A stretch of 64,000 nt of DNA. Source: Acidobacteriaceae bacterium (lineage in GTDB: Bacteria > Acidobacteriota > Terriglobia > Terriglobales > Acidobacteriaceae). The position numbers and the translations under genes are program-made. Location of the stretch: positions 1 through 64,000 of the forward strand of contig JASHNW010000100.1 in NCBI GenBank assembly GCA_030041435.1. Direction: 5' to 3'. Numbering within the stretch: position 1 is the first letter of the stretch; each line of letters begins with the position of its first letter. Under the pieces are notes generated by a model. That model searched no databases. It was not told the DNA's origin and was given only the letters and a program-made list of their open reading frames with translations. Shown here piece after piece: positions 41,804 to 50,207 of the stretch.

Positions 41804-43423
41804 TCAGATGGAGATGGGTTCGCCATGCAGTTTGCGGCTGAGATGGGCGTCAAAGATGACGCGCGATACAAATACAGCCGTAAAGAAATTGGCGATGAGA
41901 CCAAAAGTCAGAGTGACGGCAAAGCCTTTGACCGGGCCGGTGCCGAAGATAAACAGGATGGCCGCCGAAACGATGGTGGTCACGTGCGTGTCGATGATGG
42001 TGGTCAGCGCGTGGGAGAAACCCTGGTCGACGGCGGCTGCCGGAGACTTCCCGGCGCGCAGTTCCTCGCGAATGCGCTCGAAGATGAGCACGTTGGAGTC
42101 GACGCCCATGCCGATGGTGAGGATGACGCCGGCGATCCCCGGCAGGGTCAGGGTGGCGCCGCTGTAGCCCATGAATCCGAGCAGAATGACGAGGTTCAGG
42201 AACAGCGCCAGATCGGCGTTGATGCCCGCTCCGCGGTAATAGATGAGCATGAAGATCATGACCGCCAGCATGCCGGCGATGGAGGCCACCACGCCCTGAT
42301 GGATGGAGTCGGAACCCAGCGACGGGCCGACCGTGCTTTCCTGCAGGAAGTGGATGGAAGCGGGGAGAGCGCCGGTGCGCAGCAGCATGGAAAGGTCCTT
42401 CGCATACTGCTCGGTAATGCCGCCGCCGGCAATATTGCCCTGATCGCGAATCTCGCCCTTGATGACGGCCACTTCGCGGACCCGGTTATCGAGGACAATC
42501 GCCATATTCTTGCCGATGTTCGCTGAAGTGAACTTGGCAAACTTGTCGCCCGCCGCGCTGGTCAGGTAGAAGTCGACTTCCGGCTCGTTGGTATTGGGGT
42601 TGTGGCCCGGCTGAGCATCGCGAATGTCGGTGCCGCCCCAGATGGGTATCCGCTTCAGCTCGTACCACTCGCTGCCGCTGCCCTCGCTGGAGGCGCCAGG
42701 AATGCTCTGCAGCAGCTCCGCGTCCGGGGGCAGATACCCGCCGATGGTCTGCAGCGCCGTCTGCTTATCCGGCCACGGCCCTCCCATCACCTCATGCGTC
42801 TCCAGCCGCGCCGTGGACTGGATGACATCCTTGATGCGGCCCAGATCGTCGATGCCGGGCAGCTCGACGAGGATCTGGTAGCTGCCCAGCTGATAGGGTT
42901 CGATGGCGGGTTCCTTCACGCCGAAGGAGTCGACGCGCGTGGTGATGACGTCGATGGCCTTGTCGAGTGCATTCTGCTTGATCTGCGTGACCGCGGTGGG
43001 CTTCATGGTCAGCGTCCACGTTCCGTTCACGCCGGCGTTGATGTCGTAGTTGGAGCTGTACCGGGAATTCAGGATGCCGCTGACGTCGCTGATGTGGTCG
43101 CCGGAGACGCCGGAGATCTGGATGACTTCGGGATGATTCGGGTCGGGCTTGGAGACCGTGACTCCCGAAATGCCGTTCTGCTGCATGTCGGACTGGATGG
43201 CGCCCACATCGCTGTCGGTGGCCGTGCCCACGGCTTCATCCACCATGACCTGAAGCACGAGGTGCGTGCCGCCTTTGAGATCGAGGCCGAGATTGATGCG
43301 CTGCAGCAGCGCGTCCTTGAGTGCCGTCCCGGAAATGCCGTGCGGAAGCCCGAAGATGCCGTAGATCGAGATGGCGAGGAGACCGAGGATGACGATGGTC
43401 TTGGTGCGGAGATTCTTATTCAT
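41804..43423 (-). CDS. secD: Protein translocase subunit SecD
   Basis: A 539-aa membrane protein with a P1 head domain. The N-terminal LGLDLKGGTHLVLQV, the LLVELPGIDD strand, NIAGGGITEQYAKDLSMLLRTGALP, TVGPSLGSDSIHQGVVAS and the GMGVDSNVLIFERIREE motif are typical. Operon order yajC-secD-secF is the normal bacterial arrangement. Confidence 0.95.
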   Translation of the reverse strand: MNKNLRTKTIVILGLLAISIYGIFGLPHGISGTALKDALLQRINLGLDLKGGTHLVLQVMVDEAVGTATDSDVGAIQSDMQQNGISGVTVSKPDPNHPEVIQISGVSGDHISDVSGILNSRYSSNYDINAGVNGTWTLTMKPTAVTQIKQNALDKAIDVITTRVDSFGVKEPAIEPYQLGSYQILVELPGIDDLGRIKDVIQSTARLETHEVMGGPWPDKQTALQTIGGYLPPDAELLQSIPGASSEGSGSEWYELKRIPIWGGTDIRDAQPGHNPNTNEPEVDFYLTSAAGDKFAKFTSANIGKNMAIVLDNRVREVAVIKGEIRDQGNIAGGGITEQYAKDLSMLLRTGALPASIHFLQESTVGPSLGSDSIHQGVVASIAGMLAVMIFMLIYYRGAGINADLALFLNLVILLGFMGYSGATLTLPGIAGVILTIGMGVDSNVLIFERIREELRAGKSPAAAVDQGFSHALTTIIDTHVTTIVSAAILFIFGTGPVKGFAVTLTFGLIANFFTAVFVSRVIFDAHLSRKLHGEPISI

Positions 43424-43431
43424 GGGAGTGC

Positions 43432-43740
43432 CTACTTTGTTTCGTCCTGCGTCACCGAGGCGATGGCGCTCTTGGCCACTTCGATCCGGAGGTTGTCGGG
43501 AGGAATGCGCAGCTGAATCGTGTCTTCCTTAATGGAGAGGATCACACCCCGAATGCCGCCGGAAGTGGTGATGCGGTCGCCGGCCTTGAGATTGCCGAGC
43601 ATCTGCTGCCACTTTTTCTGCCGGCTCTGCTGCGGGCGGATGAGCAGGTAGTAGAAGACAACAATCATGAGCAGGATGGGCAGAAAAGAAGCGAATCCTG
43701 CGGGCAGGGCAAGAGGAGCAAACAAAGCGGTGACTGTCAA
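43432..43740 (-). CDS. yajC: Preprotein translocase subunit YajC
   Basis: A 102-aa protein with one membrane helix (LPILLMIVVFYYLLIRPQQ) and the conserved RPQQSRQKKWQQMLGNLKAGDRITTSGGIRG region. It starts at TTG 43740 with an aagga site. Eight bases separate it from secD. Confidence 0.92.
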   Translation of the reverse strand: MTVTALFAPLALPAGFASFLPILLMIVVFYYLLIRPQQSRQKKWQQMLGNLKAGDRITTSGGIRGVILSIKEDTIQLRIPPDNLRIEVAKSAIASVTQDETK

Positions 43741-44087
43741 CGCACGGTCCTTCTGGCCGGCTTAGCGGCGCAAGACGTAATCTTTCTCCACGGAAGGCCC
43801 CCAGGAGCACATGGTTTCGACGGCACGCCGCGCCCGGGGCCTGAATACCTGGAAACGGCTTCCCGGGGATGCACGCACACTGCGGTTCTCCACAGGGAAG
43901 CCTGACTCATAGAATCGCGTACCGCCGGGGGAGTGTCAAGGAAAACAGCCCGGATTCTTGCGCGCGCCGAAACCCAGGCCGCCGCCTGGGCCGGGGATTG
44001 CGGCGCTGCTTTCCACATCCCCCAGGCCGCCCCCGCGCCTACACTGGAAACTTCGCCGACAATATCAGGCGGGAGGGACGAGCGACG
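43741..44087. promoter_or_regulatory. Divergent intergenic region between yajC and tdk
   Basis: I see no supported gene in this 347-base gap. It must hold the promoters of the sec operon and tdk. Confidence 0.4.
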
Positions 44088-44762
44088 ATGGCGACCGCGC
44101 AAACGGCACGCATCCATCCGGGCACATGCGGGGGCACATACGGGGGCACATACTCGGGCACGTTGCCGGGACGCATTGAAGTGATTACCGGGCCAATGTT
44201 TTCAGGCAAATCGGAGGAGCTGATCCGGCGGCTGAAGCGGGCGCAGATTGCAAAGCGCCGCGTGGCCTGCTTCAAGCCCGATCTGGATGTCCGCTACAAC
44301 CGCACCGCGATTGCCTCGCACAGCGCGCAGACGCTGGATGCCGTGACCATTGCCAACGTGGAAGAGTTGAAAGCCGTGCTGCTGCCGAGGCTCGACGAAA
44401 TCGAGGTGGTCGGCGTCGACGAGGCGCAGTTTCTTGAGGCGTCGCTGGTCAAACTGGCCAACGAGCTGGTGCACCTGGGCAAGCGGGTGATTCTGGCCGG
44501 GCTCGACACAACCTTTACCGGCGAGCCGTTCCCCCCGATTCCCGAGTTGCTGGCGATTGCCGACGAAGTGGTGAAGCTGTCCGCCGTCTGCATGCAGTGC
44601 GGCGCGCCGGCGATCCACACGCAGCGCCTGGGCAGCAATCAGGCGCTGGTGGTGGTGGGCGCCGCGGGAGTGTACGAGGCGCGCTGCCGGGCATGCTTCC
44701 AGCCGTGGGTCGACGAGCATGCTACCGAACAGATGGCGCTTCCGGTGAGCGCGCGCGGTTGA
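44088..44762 (+). CDS. tdk: Thymidine kinase (type II)
   Basis: A 224-aa enzyme that phosphorylates thymidine in the salvage pathway. The P-loop GPMFSGKS, the Walker B DEAQF, the lasso motif with KLSAVC, and the zinc pairs CxxC (CMQCG and CRACF) are present. The N-terminal extension (about residues 12-27) is encoded by four 12-base tandem repeats, see separate entry. It is convergent with the cytochrome gene. Confidence 0.94.
   Translation: MATAQTARIHPGTCGGTYGGTYSGTLPGRIEVITGPMFSGKSEELIRRLKRAQIAKRRVACFKPDLDVRYNRTAIASHSAQTLDAVTIANVEELKAVLLPRLDEIEVVGVDEAQFLEASLVKLANELVHLGKRVILAGLDTTFTGEPFPPIPELLAIADEVVKLSAVCMQCGAPAIHTQRLGSNQALVVVGAAGVYEARCRACFQPWVDEHATEQMALPVSARG
44121..44168. repeat. Four 12-base tandem repeats at the 5' end of tdk
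   Basis: Four imperfect copies of GGCACATACGGG encode GTCG-GTYG-GTYS-GTLP just before the conserved thymidine kinase core. Copy number could vary without shifting the frame, since the unit is a multiple of three. Confidence 0.8.
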
Positions 44763-44770
44763 GGAGTGGC

Positions 44771-44793
44771 CCGGCGCGGCTGGCCCGCGCCGG
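44771..44793. terminator. GC-rich hairpin between convergent tdk and cytochrome genes
   Basis: Stem ccggcgcgg / ccgcgccgg (9 bp) with a five-base loop lies between two convergent stops. There is no T-run, so termination activity is uncertain. Confidence 0.45.
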
Positions 44794-44801
44794 CAAATCC
44801 G

Positions 44802-45263
44802 TTATTCGGCTGCGCCTGGCGTTGCCGGCGTGTTCGACATCTTGCGCAGATAGGTCACCATGTTCCAGATGACGTCCGGCTTGCAGCGATCTCCTTCGGG
44901 CGGCATGTTTTTGCCTTTGCCGTTTTGGATGATGTAGAAGATTTCGCCATCGCTCAGGTGAGCCAGGGAGTCGTGGAAATCGCTCAAGGCAAGCTTCTGG
45001 TCGGCAGCGACGTCGCCTTTACCGTCGCCGTTGGCGCCGTGGCACATGGCGCAGTCCCATCCGTAGAATTTCTTCGCGCGGTCCTGTAATTCAGGTGTGG
45101 GTTTCACCGGGTTGGGCTTACCGACAAATTCGGGGGGGATGGTGGACGTGGTCTGCGCCGCGGCGGGTGGGGTTTGCTCGGGCGGGGTGGACTGGGTCTG
45201 CTGAAAAAGCAGCGGCGCGCCGAGAAGGAAAAGCGCCGGAACCACTAGAAAAGGCTTCAACAT
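44802..45263 (-). CDS. Exported mono-haem cytochrome c
   Basis: A 153-aa protein with an N-terminal signal peptide (MLKPFLVVPALFLLGAPLLF) and a Pro/Thr/Gln-rich linker. The haem site CAMCH is near residue 71, and the likely distal methionine is in KNMPPEGDRC. Small periplasmic cytochrome c; electron-transfer partner unknown. Confidence 0.87.
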   Translation of the reverse strand: MLKPFLVVPALFLLGAPLLFQQTQSTPPEQTPPAAAQTTSTIPPEFVGKPNPVKPTPELQDRAKKFYGWDCAMCHGANGDGKGDVAADQKLALSDFHDSLAHLSDGEIFYIIQNGKGKNMPPEGDRCKPDVIWNMVTYLRKMSNTPATPGAAE

Positions 45264-45410
45264 GGCAGCCTCCCGATACTGCTTGTGGGGAAATCCCGGC
45301 ACCACTGTACGCCCGCAGGGGCATGATGGCACAGGAATTTCAGCGCGGCAGGATTATTAACGTAACGATCGCGGGCAGGCGCACCGCCGGCTCTCGTTAC
45401 AATCAGCCAG

Positions 45411-46556
45411 GTGTCCCTCACCTTTCAAATCCATCAGACCAATGGCCCGGCGCGGTGCGCCACCATGACCCTGCCCCATGGCGCCGTCGAGACGCCGGTC
45501 TTCATGCCTGTGGGCACGCAGGCGACGGTGAAGGCCGTGCCGCAACAGCTTCTCGAAGAGCTGGACGTCCGCATTCTGCTGGGCAACACCTATCACCTGT
45601 ATCTGCGGCCTGGGCACGAGGCGATCCGGCGCATGGGCGGCCTGCACCGCTTCATGAGCTGGGAGCGGCCCATCCTGACCGACTCGGGCGGCTTCCAGGT
45701 CTTCAGCCTGAGCGATTTGCGCAAGGTGACGGACGAGGGGGTTGCATTCCGGTCGCATATCGACGGGTCGTCGCACTTCTTCTCGCCGGAACATTCGATG
45801 GACGTGCAAATTGCCCTGGGGCCGGACATCGCGATGGCCTTCGACGAGTGCACGGAGTATCCGGCGGATCGGGCGCGCGCCCGGGCCTCGCTCGATGTGA
45901 CGCTGCGGTGGGCCAGGCGGAGCAAAGATCACTTCGAGGCGCACAAGCACGGCGCCCCCTGGGCGCAACCCAGAGCACAGAGCACAGAGCTCAGAGCTCA
46001 GGAACAGCCGGGCCACACCCCGAGCCTGTTCGGCATCGTGCAGGGGGGGATGTTCGCCGACTTGCGCCGCGAGTGTGCGGAGCGGCTGGTGGAGATGAAC
46101 TTCCCGGGCTACGCCATCGGGGGGCTGAGCGTGGGCGAGCCGCGCGAACTGACGCGGGAGATGATCGCGGCCACGCTGCCGCTGCTGCCCGTGGATAAGC
46201 CGCGCTACGTGATGGGCGTGGGGTATCCGGACGAAATTGCCGAGTATGCGCGCATGGGCGTCGACATGATGGACTGCGTTCTGCCCACGCGGGCCGCGCG
46301 CCACGGGCTGCTGTTCACGTCGGAGGGGCGGCTGAACATCAAGAATCGGCAGTATGCCGAGGACCAGGGCCCTGCCGATCCGAACTGCGGCTGTATGGTG
46401 TGCCGGCGGTACAGCCGCGCCTACCTGCGGCACCTGATGGCGGCGCAGGAGCCGCTGGCAGCGGTACTGAACACGCTGCACAACCTCGCGTTTTATTTGG
46501 AGACGATGCGGAAGGTGCGGGAGGAGATGGCGGGAGCGAGCGAGTCGGCAAGTTAG
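45411..46556 (+). CDS. tgt: Queuine tRNA-ribosyltransferase (tRNA-guanine transglycosylase)
   Basis: A 381-aa TIM-barrel enzyme that exchanges guanine-34 for preQ1 in tRNAs with a GUN anticodon. The start is the GTG at 45411. DSGGFQVFSL, GGLSVGEP, DMMDCVLPTR (catalytic aspartate) and the zinc cysteines of CGCMVCRRYSRAYLRHL are all visible. Around residues 187-198 a short insert (STELRAQ) is encoded by CAGAGCACAGAGCTC-type repeats. Its C-terminus (ASESAS) runs into the GTCAGCG-type repeat after the gene. Confidence 0.96.
   Translation: MSLTFQIHQTNGPARCATMTLPHGAVETPVFMPVGTQATVKAVPQQLLEELDVRILLGNTYHLYLRPGHEAIRRMGGLHRFMSWERPILTDSGGFQVFSLSDLRKVTDEGVAFRSHIDGSSHFFSPEHSMDVQIALGPDIAMAFDECTEYPADRARARASLDVTLRWARRSKDHFEAHKHGAPWAQPRAQSTELRAQEQPGHTPSLFGIVQGGMFADLRRECAERLVEMNFPGYAIGGLSVGEPRELTREMIAATLPLLPVDKPRYVMGVGYPDEIAEYARMGVDMMDCVLPTRAARHGLLFTSEGRLNIKNRQYAEDQGPADPNCGCMVCRRYSRAYLRHLMAAQEPLAAVLNTLHNLAFYLETMRKVREEMAGASESAS
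45971..46001. repeat. CAGAGCACAGAGCTC words inside tgt
   Basis: About 31 bases of nearly palindromic repeat inside tgt, read through in frame. The reverse-complement word also occurs in the anti-sigma gene (21212-21230). It adds roughly ten residues not expected in the TGT family. Confidence 0.7.
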
Positions 46557-46780
46557 CGGGTCAGCCAGTCAGCGTTGGCACGGGCAAACGGATGGGCAAA
46601 AGTCAGCGCGGAGCCAGGCCCGAGGGGAAGCTGCCTGCCCGACGACCTGTGGAGGCCGGGAAAAGCATTTTGACCGGCGATCGGCATGCGTTCCTCGCAG
46701 ACGTGCATGTCGCTTGTCGACAGTGACAGCCATCACCGCGCTGGCAGCCGCAACATGCTAGAGTTGCGCCCCGAATTTCG
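46541..46780 (+). repeat. Imperfect direct repeat, left copy
   Basis: Starting in the last codons of tgt, this region shares several blocks in the same order with 47455-47650: an AAGTTAGC...GTCAGCCAGTCAGCG block, a GCCTGCCCGACGAC block and a GAGTTGCGCCC block. It lies between tgt and the 46801-47403 gene. Confidence 0.55.
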
Positions 46781-46800
46781 AACCAGGGAAGGACGCTCCC

Positions 46801-47403
46801 ATGCGTAACACTGCTTTCAGTGGCGTCGCAGCGCATTGCCTCAGGGGAGCCTGCAACTTGCTCACAGGCCTGCTGCTCGCATCCGGCGCGATGGCGCTTC
46901 TCCTCACCGCACCCCTCGCGCCGGCACAGAATCCCAAAGGTCCCGCCGTGCTGCCCGCGCCGTCTCCCGGCAAAGCCATTGTTTGTATCTACCGCACGTA
47001 TAGATTCATGGGCTCCGCGGCGCACGACGAGATATTTGTCAACGACACGCATCTGGGCAAACTCCTGAACAGCGAATACATGTTCACGGAAGTGCAGGCG
47101 GGGACGGTCGTGATCGCCGGAGTCAACAAGATGTATTACGGAAGCGCGATCATGTCCGCCGGCGCGGCCCTGAACCAGGCGAGGCAGAAGGAGAACGAGC
47201 GGGCTCGTTTTGAGGCGGAGGCAGGCAGGACCTACTACTTCAGATGGACCTCCGATCCCATGGCCACCGGCATTAAGGTCACGCCGGTGGATCCCGATGT
47301 CGGAGCCAAAGAGATGCGCAAGCTTCATCCCTCCAAACCTCCGGACGACACGGACACGACGAAAACGGAAAACAAGGAGCAGGGGCAGTCTGCGCCGCAA
47401 TAG
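46801..47403 (+). CDS. Exported DUF2846-like protein
   Basis: A 200-aa protein with a long N-terminal hydrophobic signal (residues 18-42). The mature part resembles the DUF2846 fold (IVCIYRTYRFMGSAAHDEIFVNDTHLGKLLNSEYMFTEVQAGTVVI). A ggaagga ribosome site precedes the ATG. Secreted or membrane-associated; function unknown. The gene is flanked by imperfect direct repeats, which hints at insertion or duplication. Confidence 0.75.
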   Translation: MRNTAFSGVAAHCLRGACNLLTGLLLASGAMALLLTAPLAPAQNPKGPAVLPAPSPGKAIVCIYRTYRFMGSAAHDEIFVNDTHLGKLLNSEYMFTEVQAGTVVIAGVNKMYYGSAIMSAGAALNQARQKENERARFEAEAGRTYYFRWTSDPMATGIKVTPVDPDVGAKEMRKLHPSKPPDDTDTTKTENKEQGQSAPQ

Positions 47404-47454
47404 GCATCGATGCGGGCGCGCGGGTCCGGTAAAGATCCGGGAGGAGACCGCAGA

Positions 47455-47650
47455 ACCAGCGAATCAGCAAGTTAGCCAGTCAGCGAGAGCTGGACGGAAA
47501 CGTGATTGCCGAAAGTCGGCACCGCGGTATGCCCTGAAGGTTCGGCGCCTGCCCGACGACGTATCGACGTATCAGGGACGCGGAACAAGTTTGTGCTGCG
47601 GTCAGAACCCATCCGCTGCGCTTCGATCATGAGTTGCGCCCTGGGAACCG
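47455..47650 (+). repeat. Imperfect direct repeat, right copy
   Basis: Carries the same ordered blocks as 46541-46780: GAATCAGCAAGTTAGCCAGTCAGCG, GCCTGCCCGACGAC and GAGTTGCGCCC. The interval 47404-47674 shows no other gene. Confidence 0.55.
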
Positions 47651-47674
47651 CGTTGCCCATCTCTGCAGACGCCA

Positions 47675-48778
47675 TTAAATTCCCGACTGTTTGAACCGAT
47701 CCAGCCCTGCCCGCTGGGCATGTTCGGCAATTGCCGCATTGATGTCAAGAGCGAGCGCCAGCGCCGCCCTGCCATCCTCGCCGCTCACGCGCGGTTTCGA
47801 CCGCGTCCGCACACATTCCAAAAACGACTCGATCTCGAGGCGCAGCGGCTCGCCGGGCTCGACCCGAGGCTTCTCGATGCGCAGTCCGGGAAATCCCCCC
47901 GGCATGTTAGAAGATGAGCCCACCCTGTCCGCGACCGGCGTCGCGGACAAGGATGGGGCACCCCCGCCTGTACCAGAATCGGGCTTGGGTGGGGCGCCCG
48001 AGACGTCGATCACCAGAAGGTCCTGGCGGGCGTAGTCGATCGAGACATATTGATGCGGCTGAAAGAAGCGCAGCTTGCGGACGCGCTCGGTGCTGACGCG
48101 GCTGGCGGTGAAGTTGGCGACGCAGCCGGATTCGAATTCGACGCGAACGTTGGCGATGTCGACCTTCGGGGACAGAATCGGCAGGCCAACGGCATGGAGT
48201 GAGCGCACCGGCGAGCGAACGAGGGAGAGAACGATGTCGAGATCGTGGACCATCAGGTCGAGCACCACGTCGACGTCCAGCGAGCGGGGGCTGAAGACGC
48301 TGAGCCGATGCGCCTCGAAGAACATCGGGTGGTTCAGCACAGATTCGGTCGCGGTAACGGCCGGGTTGAACCGCTCCAGATGGCCGGTTTGCAGGATGCG
48401 CCCCTTTTGCGCCGCAAGCGAGAGGAGCTCCGTGGCTTCGGCCACGGTGGTGGCGATGGGCTTTTCGACGAGCACGTCGAGGCCGGCCGTGAGCAGCGCC
48501 TGAGCAACCTGGAAATGGCTGGAGGTGGGTGTGCAAACGGAGGCGGCGCCAAAGGAGACCTCGCCGCGTTCGCGAGCGGCCAGGCATTCAGCAACCGATG
48601 AGAAAACCGGGACGCCCCATTCGCCGGCGGCCGCGGCGCGCGCCCCATCCGGCTCGATAACAGCAGCCAGTCGCACCGCTGCGCCGTCGTTCTCGAGCGT
48701 GCGATAGACGCGGAGATGGTTACGGCCGAAAACCCCTGCGCCGCAGACCAGAATCCCGATTGGAGACGTGCTGGGCAA
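47675..48778 (-). CDS. Gfo/Idh/MocA-family dehydrogenase (cytosolic)
   Basis: A 367-aa NAD(P)-dependent enzyme without a signal peptide. ILVCGAGVFGRNH is the Rossmann motif, EKPIATTVAEA carries the EKP site lysine, and DLMVHDLDIVLSLV is family-typical. Residues about 258-295 (PPKPDSGTGGGAPS...) are an in-frame insertion caused by the palindromic repeat at 47926-47949. The start is uncertain: TTG 48778 fits the domain but has no ribosome site. Substrate unknown; similar enzymes often act on sugars or on UDP-sugar precursors. Confidence 0.82.
   Translation of the reverse strand: MPSTSPIGILVCGAGVFGRNHLRVYRTLENDGAAVRLAAVIEPDGARAAAAGEWGVPVFSSVAECLAARERGEVSFGAASVCTPTSSHFQVAQALLTAGLDVLVEKPIATTVAEATELLSLAAQKGRILQTGHLERFNPAVTATESVLNHPMFFEAHRLSVFSPRSLDVDVVLDLMVHDLDIVLSLVRSPVRSLHAVGLPILSPKVDIANVRVEFESGCVANFTASRVSTERVRKLRFFQPHQYVSIDYARQDLLVIDVSGAPPKPDSGTGGGAPSLSATPVADRVGSSSNMPGGFPGLRIEKPRVEPGEPLRLEIESFLECVRTRSKPRVSGEDGRAALALALDINAAIAEHAQRAGLDRFKQSGI
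47926..47949. repeat. Palindromic mini-repeat inside the dehydrogenase gene
   Basis: A perfect 10-bp hairpin (tgtccgcgac / gtcgcggaca, loop cggc) flanked by CCCACCC on the left and GGATGGGGCACCCC on the right. It looks like a dispersed palindromic element that inserted in frame and is translated into about 30 extra residues. Confidence 0.7.
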
Positions 48779-48795
48779 CGATTTTGTGCCGGCGC

Positions 48796-49014
48796 TTACG
48801 CCGGCTTTCCTTCCACAACGCGCAGGCAGCGCGCGTAGAGCTCCAGCAGCTGCGTCACCTGCTCCTCGGGTTTGGGAGCGCTGGCGGCCACAAAGCCGGT
48901 GGATGGGGTGCTGGCGCGTCCGACGCCGGCCGAGGCAGCCACAAACTTCAGAAGATCGAGCGCGATGTCCTCATTGCGCCGAGCGCCATTGCCTGAGGCG
49001 GGGACCTGATCCAT
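48796..49014 (-). CDS. Small protein of unknown function
   Basis: A 72-aa protein (MDQVPASGNGARRNEDIALD...) with a helical C-terminus (PEEQVTQLLELYARCLRVVE). The ATG at 49014 has a gagaggg ribosome site. It is 57 bases downstream of the S24-like regulator gene and in the same direction, so the two may be cotranscribed. No family recognised. Confidence 0.6.
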   Translation of the reverse strand: MDQVPASGNGARRNEDIALDLLKFVAASAGVGRASTPSTGFVAASAPKPEEQVTQLLELYARCLRVVEGKPA

Positions 49015-49071
49015 AAAAAACCCTCTCAGGGGGATGCTATCAAAGGGTCGCCCGCAACACACGGAGCCCGC

Positions 49072-49785
49072 TCACAGCTCGGCAATGCAGAAACACACAC
49101 GCCCCACCAGCAGGTCGGAGGGAGATTCCTGAGCGGCCAGCTCCAGCAGCTCGACCGGATATTCGACGGAGCGCGGCCGCAGGATGAGGCGGCTGGCTTC
49201 GAACGACACGTGGCGAAAAACCATCTGCGATCCGACGCGCACGCCGTACAGGTTGGGATGGGGGGGCTTCCACACGGCGAGCGAGTTGTAATGGCGGTCG
49301 ATGACCGCAATGGCGCCGATGCGCAGCAGAGGGTCCATCGAGAGGGCCTGCGCGGCTGTGACCCGTACGGCGACAAAGCGCTCCCAGCTGCGGCGGCTGA
49401 CGGCCCGGCGCGCCGGAAACCGGGCCAGCGTGCCGCCGGGCAGGTGGATGCTGTGCGCGACCGCCCGGTGGGAAACGACAGGCGCGGTCATGGCCACTGT
49501 CTGCGAAACGATGGGAACGATATCCATGGATTCTTTTTGATTTCCTTCCGGGGGAGGGAAATCGAAGCGGTCGGAGACGGCCAGGTCCTCGATGCTGAGG
49601 GCCTGCGCCATCAGGATACGATCCAGCGCCGGCATGCTGAGGCGCCGCCGCCGGTGCAGAAAATTCGAGATGTGCGCCTGAGCCAGGCCGGTTTGGCGAG
49701 CGAGCAGCGCTGTCGAGAGAACCCCAAGGTCGATGCGGCGCCAGGTCTCGAGGCGCAGGCGCTCGTGTAACTCGAGAAATTTCAT
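49072..49785 (-). CDS. XRE-type regulator with S24/LexA-like C-terminal domain
   Basis: A 237-aa protein. Residues 1-60 form a helix-turn-helix (TALLARQTGLAQAHISNFLHRRRRL). The C-terminal part has a peptidase S24-like block: ALSMDPLLRIGAIAVIDRHYNS, where the SMDP serine would be the nucleophile, then YGVRVGSQMVFRHV where the catalytic lysine would be expected but arginine/histidine are seen. So self-cleavage may be lost. It sits at the left side of the phage block and could be a repressor, or an ordinary chromosomal regulator. Confidence 0.75.
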   Translation of the reverse strand: MKFLELHERLRLETWRRIDLGVLSTALLARQTGLAQAHISNFLHRRRRLSMPALDRILMAQALSIEDLAVSDRFDFPPPEGNQKESMDIVPIVSQTVAMTAPVVSHRAVAHSIHLPGGTLARFPARRAVSRRSWERFVAVRVTAAQALSMDPLLRIGAIAVIDRHYNSLAVWKPPHPNLYGVRVGSQMVFRHVSFEASRLILRPRSVEYPVELLELAAQESPSDLLVGRVCFCIAEL

Positions 49786-50207
49786 CCGTGTGAAGTTTTC
49801 AACGAGCTATACACCCGTTACCTCAGCGTTTGCAGAATGAATCGCGATTTCGCGAATTCTTCAGGAACCGCAAGGCACATCGGTAATCAGGTGCGTTACG
49901 GCGCAGGAATCGCACTCGCGGCAATTGACCCTGCTCCTTCGCAGATTTAGTGTCGGACTACTTTCGCCAGGAAGACATACAACTTTGCGTGGAGATCGTG
50001 CGAGCCAGACGCCGGCTGCGCGCAAATGCCGAGTCCCCCTGGTCATTTTCAGGCCGAAGGATCGCTGACCATCTGCTCCTTTCCCAAATCGACAACAACC
50101 AAGGGCCGAGGCCGCGGAGGCAAGAAAAGCGGCGGAGCCTTTCCCTCCCCCGGCGGAGCCCGGAGCAATCGAACTCCCGGCGCCGCTTTCCCTCTGGAGA
50201 AGCCATC
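49786..50207. promoter_or_regulatory. Divergent region left of the zinc-ribbon gene
   Basis: This 422-base gap shows no convincing gene. The frame of the zinc-ribbon gene is open upstream to 49950, but without family-like sequence. It should hold promoters for the regulator (leftward) and the zinc-ribbon/sigma-like pair (rightward). Confidence 0.4.

Noticed and set aside
48788-48805. Hairpin gccggcg / cgccggc as terminator of the 72-aa gene
   Set aside because: It has no T-run on either side and the following gene is close, so a terminator role is not supported.
49950-50207. Upstream extension of the zinc-ribbon gene
   Set aside because: The frame is open, but the extra residues are Arg/Pro/Ser-rich shadow-like sequence, and a good ribosome site lies directly before 50208.
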